Positions 7,807-16,148 of a DNA stretch of 64,000 bases are shown one piece after another; the stretch's first letter is position 1, and every line of letters starts with the position of its first letter. Made by a program: the position numbers and the translations under genes. The stretch is from Paludibacteraceae bacterium. GTDB taxonomy: Bacteria; Bacteroidota; Bacteroidia; Bacteroidales; Paludibacteraceae. The notes beneath the pieces are model-generated. The model saw only the letters and a list, made by a program, of their open reading frames with translations, was not told the origin of the DNA and made no database searches. The stretch lies in the NCBI GenBank assembly GCA_024401495.1, contig JAKSKW010000005.1, positions 1-64,000 on the forward strand, read 5' to 3'.

Positions 7807-8739
7807 TTACTTATTCCATCTCTTCAAGATTTGTGCCGCTATACTGCCCGAAAAGTTATGCCAAACAGAGAAGATGGCTCCTGGCACCGCAGCCAACGGA
7901 TACATCGCAAAGTGGGCTGTGGCAAGTGATGTGGCGAGGCCTGAGTTTTGCATTCCCACCTCAATGCTTATGGAAGTTCGTTTCTCTGGTGGCAATCCCA
8001 TCAGCATACTTGCAACGTAGCCAAGAGATAGGCCAAGAATATTATGTAGGATTACAGCGACAGCTACAAGCATACTGCATCCGATGATGTTTTGTGCATT
8101 GTGAGAGACGATGATTCCGATGATGGTGGCAATGGCAAGCGTCGAAAACATCGGCAGATATGGGGTGATTCTCTGTGTGAAATTCTTGAAATGATGGTTG
8201 ATGAAAAGTCCTGCGATTATCGGCAATATCACCACCTGAACGATGCTTATGAACATTCCCACAATATCCACCTCCACCGTCTTCCCGGCTAATAATAACA
8301 CCAATGCCGGTGTGGCGAATGGAGCGAGTAGGGTGGATACTCCGGTCATAGCGACGCTAAGAGCGACGTCGCCCTTGGCTATATAGCAAATCACATTGCT
8401 GGCTGTTCCGCCCGGACAACATCCCACAAGTATCACTCCCAAAGCAAGTTCCGGAGGCAGATTAAGCAGACTGCATAGCCCCCACGCCACGAGTGGCATG
8501 ATGATGAATTGTGCCAACTCACCAATCACTATCTCCTTTGGATGCATCAGTACGGGTTTGAAGTCGGACGGCTTCAATGTCAATCCCATTCCAAACATCA
8601 CGACTCCGAGCATAGGAGTGATGGCCTTCGGACTTATCCATAGGAAAGACGACGGTACAAATAAAGCGATAGCAGTTACTACAATGACAATCAGCGTGAT
8701 ATGCGACGCTATCCAATTAGGTATTTTGATTATATTCAT
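7807..8739 (-). CDS. BASS-family sodium-dependent transporter (SBF-like)
   Basis: A 310-residue, very hydrophobic protein with about nine to ten predicted membrane segments, including the glycine-rich stretch MLGVVMFGMGLTL and the conserved VGCCPGGTASNV segment typical of the bile acid:sodium symporter (BASS/SBF) family, followed by NSGLATSLA near the C-terminus. Members import organic anions such as bile acids, pantothenate or keto acids with sodium; the substrate here is not predictable. Inner membrane. It follows the ATPase promoter region and precedes the repair/acetyltransferase pair on the same strand, with no obvious promoter of its own. Confidence 0.85.
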   Translation of the reverse strand: MNIIKIPNWIASHITLIVIVVTAIALFVPSSFLWISPKAITPMLGVVMFGMGLTLKPSDFKPVLMHPKEIVIGELAQFIIMPLVAWGLCSLLNLPPELALGVILVGCCPGGTASNVICYIAKGDVALSVAMTGVSTLLAPFATPALVLLLAGKTVEVDIVGMFISIVQVVILPIIAGLFINHHFKNFTQRITPYLPMFSTLAIATIIGIIVSHNAQNIIGCSMLVAVAVILHNILGLSLGYVASMLMGLPPEKRTSISIEVGMQNSGLATSLATAHFAMYPLAAVPGAIFSVWHNFSGSIAAQILKRWNK

Positions 8740-8783
8740 ATTGTTTTATTCCTTATGATAGAATCTTCCACATGGAGATTAAG

Positions 8784-9101
8784 TTAGATAGAACTGTCAG
8801 ATTTTAGTTTTTCCTCTTCCAACAATTTGATTTTCTTTTCAATCATTTCACCATCGCGTTGGCCGTGAAATCCACCTATGGATCCGTCCGACGCGATTAC
8901 TCTGTGGCAAGGAACCTCCGGAGCAAAAGGGTTTCGTTTGAGAGCCTGACCGATGGCTTGAGCACTACGGCATCCGATTCTCTGTCCAAGTGCCTTGTAG
9001 GAGATGGTCTCTCCACGTGGCACTTCCAGCAATGCCAAGTAAACTTTGCGTTGAAACTCAGTGATGGATTTATCGTTTATTACACGCTCACGAATGGTCA
9101 T
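8784..9101 (-). CDS. ogt: Methylated-DNA--protein-cysteine methyltransferase (Ogt/MGMT type)
   Basis: Removes alkyl groups from O6-alkylguanine by transfer to its own Cys. The active-site motif PCHRVI is intact, preceded by the MGMT helix-turn-helix region (ISYKALGQRIG, SAQAIGQALKRNP) and followed by IGGFHG. The frame could open at 9173, but that start overlaps the upstream acetyltransferase by about 60 bp; the ATG at 9099-9101 (MTIRERV) leaves a 10-bp gap and gives 105 residues, close to the catalytic domain alone. Only the DNA-binding methyltransferase domain is present, without the N-terminal domain of longer Ada/Ogt proteins. Probably co-transcribed with the GNAT gene. Confidence 0.85.
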   Translation of the reverse strand: MTIRERVINDKSITEFQRKVYLALLEVPRGETISYKALGQRIGCRSAQAIGQALKRNPFAPEVPCHRVIASDGSIGGFHGQRDGEMIEKKIKLLEEEKLKSDSSI

Positions 9102-9111
9102 GGAGAAGGGA

Positions 9112-9636
9112 TTAATGCATTGATTTATAAACCGTCTCGACGACGCGTCTTTGACATTCCGCAAGATTGTCAAGAGGTTTTGTAGAAATCAACTGGAGAA
9201 CGCAAGTGGAGTAGGTGTGGCAGTCGTTAAGGATCTCTGGATTTTCCGTCTCGACGTGGAATCCGTTACGCTTATAAAACTCGATTCGTCTGGCATTCAT
9301 CTCGTTGATGGGCCTCTCCACTTCACCGATTATCGGCAGTTCCGACTCCGCTTGGAGAAGATGCAACGTCTTGCCTCCCAACCCTTTATTTCGCTTCTCT
9401 TCCTCTACAGCAAGGTAGAGAAGATAGCGGCAGATGCCAAGATCCCAGATGACAGCCATACCTGCAAAATCTCCGTCGTCGACAATAGCGTTGAAAGTCA
9501 TCTTCGGACAGTTGTCAATCATTGCCAAGAACTTATCTGTCTCAGTCCTCTCGTCGGCAGGAAAAGCTGATTCATAAAGTTGTGCCGCGTGGGCAATCAA
9601 CGGATCTTTTGATGAATGAATCTTGATTAGTTCCAT
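9112..9636 (-). CDS. GNAT-family N-acetyltransferase
   Basis: A 174-residue protein with a GNAT acetyl-CoA binding core: a beta strand CRYLLYLAVEEEKRNKGLGGK (motif A, R/K-x-x-GLGG) followed by PIIGEVERP and the terminal INEMNARRIEFYKRNGF helix-strand. The substrate is unknown. It lies 10 bp upstream of the O6-alkylguanine repair gene, with a predicted -7 element at 9656-9663, so the two form an operon. Cytoplasmic by lack of signal sequence. Confidence 0.8.
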   Translation of the reverse strand: MELIKIHSSKDPLIAHAAQLYESAFPADERTETDKFLAMIDNCPKMTFNAIVDDGDFAGMAVIWDLGICRYLLYLAVEEEKRNKGLGGKTLHLLQAESELPIIGEVERPINEMNARRIEFYKRNGFHVETENPEILNDCHTYSTCVLQLISTKPLDNLAECQRRVVETVYKSMH

Positions 9637-9655
9637 GAATACTTATTTAGATCTA

Positions 9656-9663
9656 CAAAAGTA
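9656..9663 (-). promoter_or_regulatory. Predicted -7 element for GNAT-ogt operon (TACTTTTG)
   Basis: Minus-strand TACTTTTG about 20 bp upstream of the GNAT ATG, matching TANNTTTG. The leader would be short. Confidence 0.4.
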
Positions 9664-9672
9664 GTGAAAACT

Positions 9673-10557
9673 TTATTTCTCTCTATATTCCTGAGGTGTC
9701 ATGCCAAGGTGTTGCTTTACATATTGGCAGAAAAATGAGAAGTTGGAAAAATTGTATTTGATGGCTATCTGCTGAATAGGAGTATCCGTAAGTTTGATAT
9801 CCAATTTTATCTGTTGCATTGCATGCTTATTGATAACGTCAAGTGTACGGTTTCCACTTTTTTCCTTAATCACTTTCGACAAATGCTTTGGCGAAATGTA
9901 CAGACGGTCAGCATAGAAGGCGACGGTTCTATGGCAACCTCCGTCTTCATTCAAATATTTGAGGAATTCTTTGAAAATAGAGTCCGCTCTGCTTGTTTGA
10001 TCGTTATTGTTTGTCGTGTCTTCTTGTAGACGCAATGGTTTGCAACATTGATTGAGCACTTCAAACAGCAGAGTGCTGAAAAGATGATAGATGGTGTTGC
10101 TCCTGAATGTTAGGTTTGGATCGCTCCCTCTCTGACGTAACATATTGAGCAATACGAAGATATTTTCGTCAGCTTCATTTTCTGTAAAATGGATCAGTGG
10201 ATGAAACTCTCCCTCCAACACTTTCGACAGATTATGTCGTGCTGGCAGAATGAAGTCGACAATATGAGGAGAGTAGAATAGTACCCAGACTTGGCAATCG
10301 CTGCTGCTCAATACTTGAAGTATTGGCTGACGTGGCTTGCAAAGAAACGCGTCTCCAGCACTCATCTGCTTGTTTTCATCTGAAATTGTCAGTTGCATAT
10401 TGCCCTTTTTGCAAATAAACAATATGAGCATTTCCGACTGGAAGGCACCATTAATATATGGCACTTTCGACAGATTGTCGGCAAGTGCGAAATCGTCTTC
10501 CAGGCATATAATGCCCGGTGTTTCCGAAAGAATACTGGGTGTGATATTGTTGACCAT
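9673..10557 (-). CDS. AraC-family transcriptional regulator
   Basis: A 294-residue regulator. The N-terminal about 170 residues resemble a cupin-like sensor (CKKGNMQLTIS, FLCKPRQPI). The C-terminal about 100 residues form the double helix-turn-helix of AraC/XylS proteins, ending in the signature region with KYNFSNFSFFCQYVKQHLGM then TPQEYR. It is divergent from the tolC-hlyD-MFS operon starting at 10752, with a 194-bp shared intergenic region, so it is the likely local regulator of the efflux genes. The inducer is unknown. Similar AraC/efflux pairs are common in Bacteroides and Prevotella. Confidence 0.88.
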   Translation of the reverse strand: MVNNITPSILSETPGIICLEDDFALADNLSKVPYINGAFQSEMLILFICKKGNMQLTISDENKQMSAGDAFLCKPRQPILQVLSSSDCQVWVLFYSPHIVDFILPARHNLSKVLEGEFHPLIHFTENEADENIFVLLNMLRQRGSDPNLTFRSNTIYHLFSTLLFEVLNQCCKPLRLQEDTTNNNDQTSRADSIFKEFLKYLNEDGGCHRTVAFYADRLYISPKHLSKVIKEKSGNRTLDVINKHAMQQIKLDIKLTDTPIQQIAIKYNFSNFSFFCQYVKQHLGMTPQEYREK

Positions 10558-10720
10558 ATTGCAAAAATAGTCGTGATGGTTTGATTTTGTATGTTGAATG
10601 TTACCCTTTATGTGTTATTTGTCTGATTTAAGGCATATATCGTATGATTATATAGGTTTAATGCGAAGTTTCAAACATTATATGCTGAAAATCGTAAATC
10701 AAAAATCAAGTGGAAGAGTT

Positions 10721-10728
10721 TACCTTTG
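10721..10728 (+). promoter_or_regulatory. Predicted -7 element of the efflux operon (TACCTTTG)
   Basis: Plus-strand TACCTTTG, 23 bp upstream of the tolC-like ATG at 10752. The 194-bp divergent region to the AraC gene would hold the regulator's operator; no clear repeat was recognised there. Confidence 0.5.
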
Positions 10729-10751
10729 CACTCAGATAAAAATGAAAAAAA

Positions 10752-12050
10752 ATGGGAAAGAAAACGCTAATGTGGCTGTTGTTGTTTTGCTTAATCACGT
10801 CGGCAAATGCACAACGAAAGATGAGTATTGATGATCTATTCTCTCTTGTCGAGGAGAACAACAGTCAGTTGAAGAGCGGAAGAATAAGTGTAGAATCAGC
10901 TTCACATGGAGTTGCTTCTGCGAAGAGCAATCGTTTGCCGGGCGTCAATGCTCAGCTTTCTGGAAGTTTTAATGGTGATGTGGTGATGCTGGATCGTGAT
11001 TTTTCGAATGCCACTTCTTTCAGTCAGCCTCGCTGGGGCAACTCTTTTGTGGTTGAGGCTCAACAGACCATCTATGCTGGAGGTGCAGTCAATGCCGGAA
11101 TAAAGTTGGCTGAACTTGGCAAGGAGATGGAGGAAACAAATCTATCTGGCACTCGTAATAATGTGCGTTTTTCTGCACTTGCACAATATCTTGAACTTAT
11201 CAAACTCGATAATGCTGTGCGTGTGTACGATGAGAACATCCAGCTGATGAACCATCTTATCGAGCAGGTCAACGCCAAGCGTGACGAGGGTATGGCACTC
11301 CGCAATGATATCACTCGATATGAGTTGCAACTTCAGGAACTTACGTTGGGAAAGCGTAAGGTGGAGGATGCAAGAGTTGTGGTCAACCATCAGTTATGCA
11401 ATGCGTTAGGTTTAGATGACGAGACTATTGTTCCTGACATTTCCATCACAGATTTAAAATACAGCCAAGAGGGAGAAGCTCATTGGCAGTCATTATCGTC
11501 AACCGAGTCGACGGATTTGAAAAAGGTAGAGCTGGGGACACAGATGGCAGAGCAGAAACTTAAGATTGCCAAGAGTGACCTGTTGCCAAAAATAGCCCTC
11601 GTCGCAGCTGATAATTTCAGTGGACCATTCACTTATGATATTCCTCCCGTCGACAAGAATTTCAATATCTGGTATGTGGGAATAGGAGTGCAGTATTCGC
11701 TTGGCAATATCTGGAGATCAAACAAGAAAATCAGCCGGGCAAAATCTGAACTTGAATTGTCGGAGTCGCAGAAATCTGTCGTCGCAGAGATGCTTGACAA
11801 TAGAATCCAAGAGGCTTACACTCTCTATATGCAGAGTTATGTGGAGCTTGAGACACAGCATAAGAGTGTGGAACTTGCCACACAAAACTATGATGTCATC
11901 AACGAGCGCTATCTCAATTCGTTGGCTCTTATCACCGATATGCTCGACGCAAGCAATATCAAGCTGTCGGCTGAACTTCGTGAGGTCGACGCGTGGGTAA
12001 ATATTGCTTTCGCATATTATAAACTTAAGTTTATAGCTAACAATTTATAA
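10752..12050 (+). CDS. TolC-family outer membrane efflux protein
   Basis: A 432-residue protein with a signal peptide (MGKKTLMWLLLFCLITSANA) and the alpha-helical OEP repeats of TolC proteins: long amphipathic helices around residues 25-110 and 250-420, with ALAQYLELIKLDNAV and the second repeat ending in the same type of helix. It forms the outer-membrane channel of a tripartite pump with the adaptor at 12163 and the transporter at 13191. First gene of the operon, opposite the AraC regulator. A repeat-family fragment (12056-12122) separates it from the adaptor gene. Confidence 0.88.
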   Translation: MGKKTLMWLLLFCLITSANAQRKMSIDDLFSLVEENNSQLKSGRISVESASHGVASAKSNRLPGVNAQLSGSFNGDVVMLDRDFSNATSFSQPRWGNSFVVEAQQTIYAGGAVNAGIKLAELGKEMEETNLSGTRNNVRFSALAQYLELIKLDNAVRVYDENIQLMNHLIEQVNAKRDEGMALRNDITRYELQLQELTLGKRKVEDARVVVNHQLCNALGLDDETIVPDISITDLKYSQEGEAHWQSLSSTESTDLKKVELGTQMAEQKLKIAKSDLLPKIALVAADNFSGPFTYDIPPVDKNFNIWYVGIGVQYSLGNIWRSNKKISRAKSELELSESQKSVVAEMLDNRIQEAYTLYMQSYVELETQHKSVELATQNYDVINERYLNSLALITDMLDASNIKLSAELREVDAWVNIAFAYYKLKFIANNL

Positions 12051-12055
12051 GAAAA

Positions 12056-12122
12056 TTGTCGCTCACCCTTCGGGTTCGCGAATGAGGAGGGTGTTAGGGC
12101 GTTTCGCACTTATCAATCCTCG
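12056..12122 (+). repeat. Fragment of dispersed 67-bp hairpin repeat within efflux operon
   Basis: GC-rich stretch with CACCCTTCGGGTTCGCGAATG, closely matching 62263-62332 over about 67 bp and sharing GTTAGGGCG and CAATCCTC with the full-length elements at 26921, 30934 and 34638. It contains a small hairpin (ACCCTTCGGGT) and lies in the 112-bp tolC-hlyD gap, where it would be transcribed and could affect relative expression. Confidence 0.7.
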
Positions 12123-12162
12123 TTTATTTCAATATTCAACTTAGTCAATAATTTAGAATCAA

Positions 12163-13191
12163 ATGGATAATAAAAAGACGGTAAGATTAGCTTACAACAT
12201 TATCATCGCAGTGTTGCTGATAACAGGAATAGCAATAGTAATCAATAAGTTTGTCCACTTTGGAAATGTGGAGTTTACGGATAATGCCCATATCGAACAG
12301 CATATCACTCCAGTGAACACAAGAGTGCCAGGATTCATCAAGGAAATCCGTTTCGACGAGTTTCAGATGGTAAAGAAGGGTGATACACTTGTAGTCATAG
12401 AGGATGCGGAGTTTCGTTTGGCATTGGCACAGGCAAGAGCAGGCTTGGCCAACGCACAGGCAGGAAGTTCGGCTACAGGAGCCAGCATCTCCACAACCGC
12501 TGCCAATATGGATGTGACAAACTCTGCTGTGGAGGAGGCGTTGGTGCAGATGGAGAATGCCAAACGTGAAGAGGATCGTTTCGCTGCTTTGCTGAAGAAA
12601 GATGCCGTCACACGTCAGCAATACGATGCCGTGCATACCGCTTATCTTTCTGCTAAAGCTCGTTATGAAGCTGTGAATAATCAGAAGACGTCGCTTGCCA
12701 GTGTGAAGAATGAACAAGGGCACCGACTATCACAGTCGCGTGCAGGAATCGAGGCTGCACGTGCTGCTGTGGAGATGGCTGAACTCAATCTGTCGTACAC
12801 TGTTATCGTCGCCACAGCTGATGGAGTGATCGGAAGAAAGGATATTCACGTAGGTCAGTTGGTCAATCCCGGCCAGACAATGTGTTGCATCGTCGACAAT
12901 TCTGAGAAGTGGGTTGTGGCAAACTATCGAGAGACGCAGATGCCTAATATCGCAGTAGGAAGTAAGGTTGACATCACCGTCGACGCGGTGCCTGGAGCTA
13001 AGTTTGAGGGTGAGGTGGAGCGTATAAGCGACGCTACAGGTTCAGCCTACTCAATGATACCACAGGATAACGCTACAGGTAATTTTGTCAAGGTGGAGCA
13101 ACGCATACCAGTACGTATCAAGTTTGCTAAGAATGCTGTGTCTGACCGACTTTGCGCAGGCATGAATGTGGAATGTGAAGTGAGATACTGA
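12163..13191 (+). CDS. HlyD/EmrA-type membrane fusion protein
   Basis: A 342-residue periplasmic adaptor: one N-terminal membrane helix (residues 9-30), the biotinyl-lipoyl half motif near FTDNAHIEQHITPVNTRVPG, a coiled-coil hairpin (about 95-210) and a C-terminal beta-barrel with IVATADGVIGRKDIHVGQLV and an EmrA-like DNATGNFVKVEQRIPVRI segment. It couples the inner-membrane transporter to the TolC channel. Its TGA overlaps the ATG of the next gene (ATGA), so the two are translationally coupled. Confidence 0.9.
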   Translation: MDNKKTVRLAYNIIIAVLLITGIAIVINKFVHFGNVEFTDNAHIEQHITPVNTRVPGFIKEIRFDEFQMVKKGDTLVVIEDAEFRLALAQARAGLANAQAGSSATGASISTTAANMDVTNSAVEEALVQMENAKREEDRFAALLKKDAVTRQQYDAVHTAYLSAKARYEAVNNQKTSLASVKNEQGHRLSQSRAGIEAARAAVEMAELNLSYTVIVATADGVIGRKDIHVGQLVNPGQTMCCIVDNSEKWVVANYRETQMPNIAVGSKVDITVDAVPGAKFEGEVERISDATGSAYSMIPQDNATGNFVKVEQRIPVRIKFAKNAVSDRLCAGMNVECEVRY

Positions 13192-14783
13192 TGGAAGAGA
13201 AAATTCCCCCATTTTCAATGCCGATGTACCACGACTGGGTTCCAGAAGGAATACGTCCGTGGATATACGTACTGTTGGCATTCTGTTTCCAGTTTAGTGG
13301 AGGCGTCTACCTTGGAGCAATGAATGACATGATTGGCGAGCATTCGTGGATGAGGGAAGACGTGGTGTTCCTTCTCTACTGTAATTTGGCAGGTATGGCG
13401 GCATGGTTCCCTGTGCTTTTCAGAATGAAATTTCATTTTAGCAATAAGTTTTTGCTTATGACTGCAGCCTCAGTCATCCTCGTCTGCAATCTGCTTACAA
13501 TGCATAAACTGCCATTGCCTGTGATGTGGGTAGTTTGTATCATCGCAGGTTGTGCCAAGATACAGGGAACATTTGAATGCATGTCCAATATCCAGTTGTG
13601 GATGACTCCGACGCGTAATTTTGGCGTCTTCTTTCCGATATTGCATATAATCCTGCTTACTGCAATTGAGGGTGCAGGTTTGCTTGCCGCAACATTGGCT
13701 TTCCACATGCACTGGACTATGATGCATTGGTTTGTGGTCGGACTTATGCTTGTCGTTCTCACCGTACAAGCGTTGCTCACACGACCATTCTGCCCGATGC
13801 CACCCGAGAGACGAGTGCCGCTTCAGGGAATTGACTGGCTGTCGGCGGCAGGTTGGATATTGTTTTTCCTTCTTTGTGCCTACGTGCTTAACTATGGCGA
13901 CTGGCTACAGTGGTGGCATTCAAGCACCATACAGCTATGCACAGCGGCAGCATGTATCACGTTGGCTGCACTTATGATACGAATGAAGAATAATCCGCAT
14001 TCGTATATCGAGTGGAAGATAGTCCGCTACCGCTATTTCCGTCCGATCATATTCTTTGTGATGATATTTGAGCTTATCATGTCGGTGGAGCATGTGTTGG
14101 AGACGATATATTATGAAGAGGTGATGCATTATTCCGACCTTACCTACGAGACACTCAACCAGTGGTCGTTGATAGGAGCGTGGACAGGCTGCCTTTTCTC
14201 GCTTGGTTGGTTGAAAGTGATGACGTGGAAACCGTACCGACTGATTATCATAGGAATGTCGGCGATTTGTTTGTATTGCGTCGGATTCTATTTCCTTGTA
14301 GATCCGCAAGTTGGCTATTATCAACTTGTGCCGCCACTTATCTTTAGAGGTTTCGGTTATGCCATCCTCTGTATTGCATTGATGTGGTCGTTGGATGAGG
14401 TCATGTCGTTCGAACATTTCTTTCAGGCACTCTGCATTTTCAATTTCTTCCACATGTTTGGAGGAGGAACCGTTGGAGCTGCATTTTTAGCTAATGGCAT
14501 CGGTTATTATGTTGGCGACGGATTCGCCCGCTACAATGGTTATATCAACCTCGTCGGCTTTACTGCGTCGCCTTTTGATATGTCGCATTATATGGAAGGA
14601 ATGGTGGAAGGGTTGTTGGCCCAGACCATCAAGATTCTATATGGTTGGATGATCTACGCATGTCTTGCGTTCATTGTAGTGTTCCTCCTATTGGATCGTC
14701 CTGGAGTGCGACGTCGAGTCAAGAAGATGCCATCATGGTCGACGGTGGGAACATGGGTGTTGAACAAAGTTATGAGACAATAG
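13191..14783 (+). CDS. MFS transporter, EmrB-like partner of the efflux system
   Basis: A 530-residue integral membrane protein with about 12-14 hydrophobic segments. Sequence is divergent from classical EmrB, but its position after an EmrA-like adaptor with ATGA overlap and the length near 510-530 point to a DHA2-type drug:H+ antiporter. Bacteroidetes carry a characteristic branch of such proteins beginning with a Pro/aromatic-rich segment (PMYHDWVPEGIRPWIYV). Substrate unknown. Regulation is expected from the AraC protein at 9673-10557. Confidence 0.8.
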   Translation: MEEKIPPFSMPMYHDWVPEGIRPWIYVLLAFCFQFSGGVYLGAMNDMIGEHSWMREDVVFLLYCNLAGMAAWFPVLFRMKFHFSNKFLLMTAASVILVCNLLTMHKLPLPVMWVVCIIAGCAKIQGTFECMSNIQLWMTPTRNFGVFFPILHIILLTAIEGAGLLAATLAFHMHWTMMHWFVVGLMLVVLTVQALLTRPFCPMPPERRVPLQGIDWLSAAGWILFFLLCAYVLNYGDWLQWWHSSTIQLCTAAACITLAALMIRMKNNPHSYIEWKIVRYRYFRPIIFFVMIFELIMSVEHVLETIYYEEVMHYSDLTYETLNQWSLIGAWTGCLFSLGWLKVMTWKPYRLIIIGMSAICLYCVGFYFLVDPQVGYYQLVPPLIFRGFGYAILCIALMWSLDEVMSFEHFFQALCIFNFFHMFGGGTVGAAFLANGIGYYVGDGFARYNGYINLVGFTASPFDMSHYMEGMVEGLLAQTIKILYGWMIYACLAFIVVFLLLDRPGVRRRVKKMPSWSTVGTWVLNKVMRQ

Positions 14784-14787
14784 GATT

Positions 14788-15588
14788 TTACTCTTCTATT
14801 TCCGTAAAACGTGGGAATCTCTTTCCTTCTCTCTCCACTGTCTCAAAAAACATTTTTTCTGGGCGTACCCAATAATTCTCATCTCCGTAAAGTGCCTGAT
14901 ACACCACCATTCTTTCCTGTGTTTCAGAGTCGAAGGCTGTTCTCACAAAACGGTATTTTCCGCCCTTGAAGTGTTGGAAGAATCGAGTTTCTTTCTTTGG
15001 AAACGCCTCAAGCATTCTCTTTGCCAACGGTACGTAATATTCCTTCACCTCATCTGCTGTTGGTGTGTGGGCTCCGGGAAAATGATGTGATTTATCATAA
15101 TGTTCAAGGAAAGTCGGTTCAAAATGGGCGATTGGATCATTGTCTCCGAAAATTCCCCAGATTTTATCTTTATAGAAAGGCGACATGAAGTTGAACTGCT
15201 CATTTTCGATCTCCGCAAACTCCTTGATTAGATTCTCGTCGATAGTGAAATCTTGTTTCCCGTCGACACGGGGGGCTTTATACTGATGGTTTCCTACACG
15301 CTCCACCAAGAATTCCGTCATCTTGAAATACGGATTTCCAAGAAGGGCTGGAATGCCGACGACGGGGGCTATCATCTGAGCGTAGAACGAGCCACAACTG
15401 TTGCCGATGATCAAGTCGGGATTCTCCTTGTCGCAAATCTTATGGATGAGTTCCAATGCTTCTTTCGGATGAATAGGTAAATCCGGAGTCAACACTCGCA
15501 CCGTCTCCCCGAAGACATCTCTCAATGCATTGGCAGGGACGCATTGTCCACTGGCGAAAAATCCGTGTAGGAATAAAATGGTTTTCAT
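14788..15588 (-). CDS. YqiA/UPF0227-like alpha/beta hydrolase
   Basis: The ATG at 15586-15588 (MKTILFLHGFFASG) overlaps the stop of the upstream gene as ATGA and is preferred over an upstream ATG at 15639; it gives 266 residues. The N-terminus has the HGFFASG oxyanion motif and the nucleophile motif GNSCGSFYA (near residue 78), as in the YqiA/UPF0227 esterase family. The C-terminal about 80 residues (QHFKGGKYRFVRTAFDS and YQALYGDENYWVRP) form a DUF1653-like extension. So this appears to be an esterase fused to a small YqiA-associated module. Substrate unknown. It forms an operon with the DUF2147-like gene. Confidence 0.75.
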   Translation of the reverse strand: MKTILFLHGFFASGQCVPANALRDVFGETVRVLTPDLPIHPKEALELIHKICDKENPDLIIGNSCGSFYAQMIAPVVGIPALLGNPYFKMTEFLVERVGNHQYKAPRVDGKQDFTIDENLIKEFAEIENEQFNFMSPFYKDKIWGIFGDNDPIAHFEPTFLEHYDKSHHFPGAHTPTADEVKEYYVPLAKRMLEAFPKKETRFFQHFKGGKYRFVRTAFDSETQERMVVYQALYGDENYWVRPEKMFFETVEREGKRFPRFTEIEE

Positions 15589-16034
15589 TTGTCTGAAGGC
15601 AGTTTCTTCCAATATAGTGATTTTGGATATAATCCCCACAGTCCGGCTTTCACGTGTAGGGTCGTGTCGTCGTCAAACGCCATTTTGACGTTGAAGAATT
15701 TGCCACTGACTGGATCGTAGATTTTACCGTCGCACCATTCACCATCCTTGTAGATAAGCTTGTCGACGAATACAACTTCTGTCATTGGCGTGTTGCGCTT
15801 TGATTTGTCTGGATTATTCACATCCTTGATTGGAGTTCCATCTGGAAGATTAGGCTCTTTCATCCAGTGGTTATGGACTCTATAACCGTCCTTATATTTG
15901 AAAATCTTCACTTTGGACTCGTGTCCTTCGTAGTTCAACAGATAAATACCGATGATCTTATCACCTGCATTCTGCGAGAATGACGCTACACTATAGAATA
16001 GTGAGCAAAGCAATGCTACTATGTATTTTTTCAT
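15585..16034 (-). CDS. Secreted DUF2147-family protein
   Basis: Start chosen at the ATG 16032-16034 (MKKYIVALLCSLFYSVASFS), which provides a signal peptide and leaves a predicted -7 element just upstream; the frame continues to 16124 without a convincing start. The 149-residue product has a DUF2147-type beta-barrel core (GIYLLNYEGHESKVKIFK, GKIYDPVSGKFFNVKM, LHVKAGLWGLYPKSLYW). Members are small exported proteins of unknown function. Translationally coupled to the following hydrolase gene. Confidence 0.75.
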   Translation of the reverse strand: MKKYIVALLCSLFYSVASFSQNAGDKIIGIYLLNYEGHESKVKIFKYKDGYRVHNHWMKEPNLPDGTPIKDVNNPDKSKRNTPMTEVVFVDKLIYKDGEWCDGKIYDPVSGKFFNVKMAFDDDTTLHVKAGLWGLYPKSLYWKKLPSDK

Positions 16035-16060
16035 GACAATAATTGTAAGTTCATAATAGG

Positions 16061-16068
16061 CAAAGATA
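16061..16068 (-). promoter_or_regulatory. Predicted -7 element for the DUF2147-hydrolase operon (TATCTTTG)
   Basis: Minus-strand TATCTTTG 27 bp upstream of the ATG at 16034. Its position argues for that start rather than 16124. Confidence 0.5.
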
Positions 16069-16148
16069 TTGAAAATATAATATGTGACGATAGGAAAAAT
16101 AAAATATTCCAATTGCGTCCGCACTGCGGTCGCAATTGGATATGATAA

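Noticed and set aside
9102..9173. Longer start for the O6-alkylguanine methyltransferase
   Set aside because: It overlaps the GNAT coding region by about 60 bp and adds residues not resembling the family.
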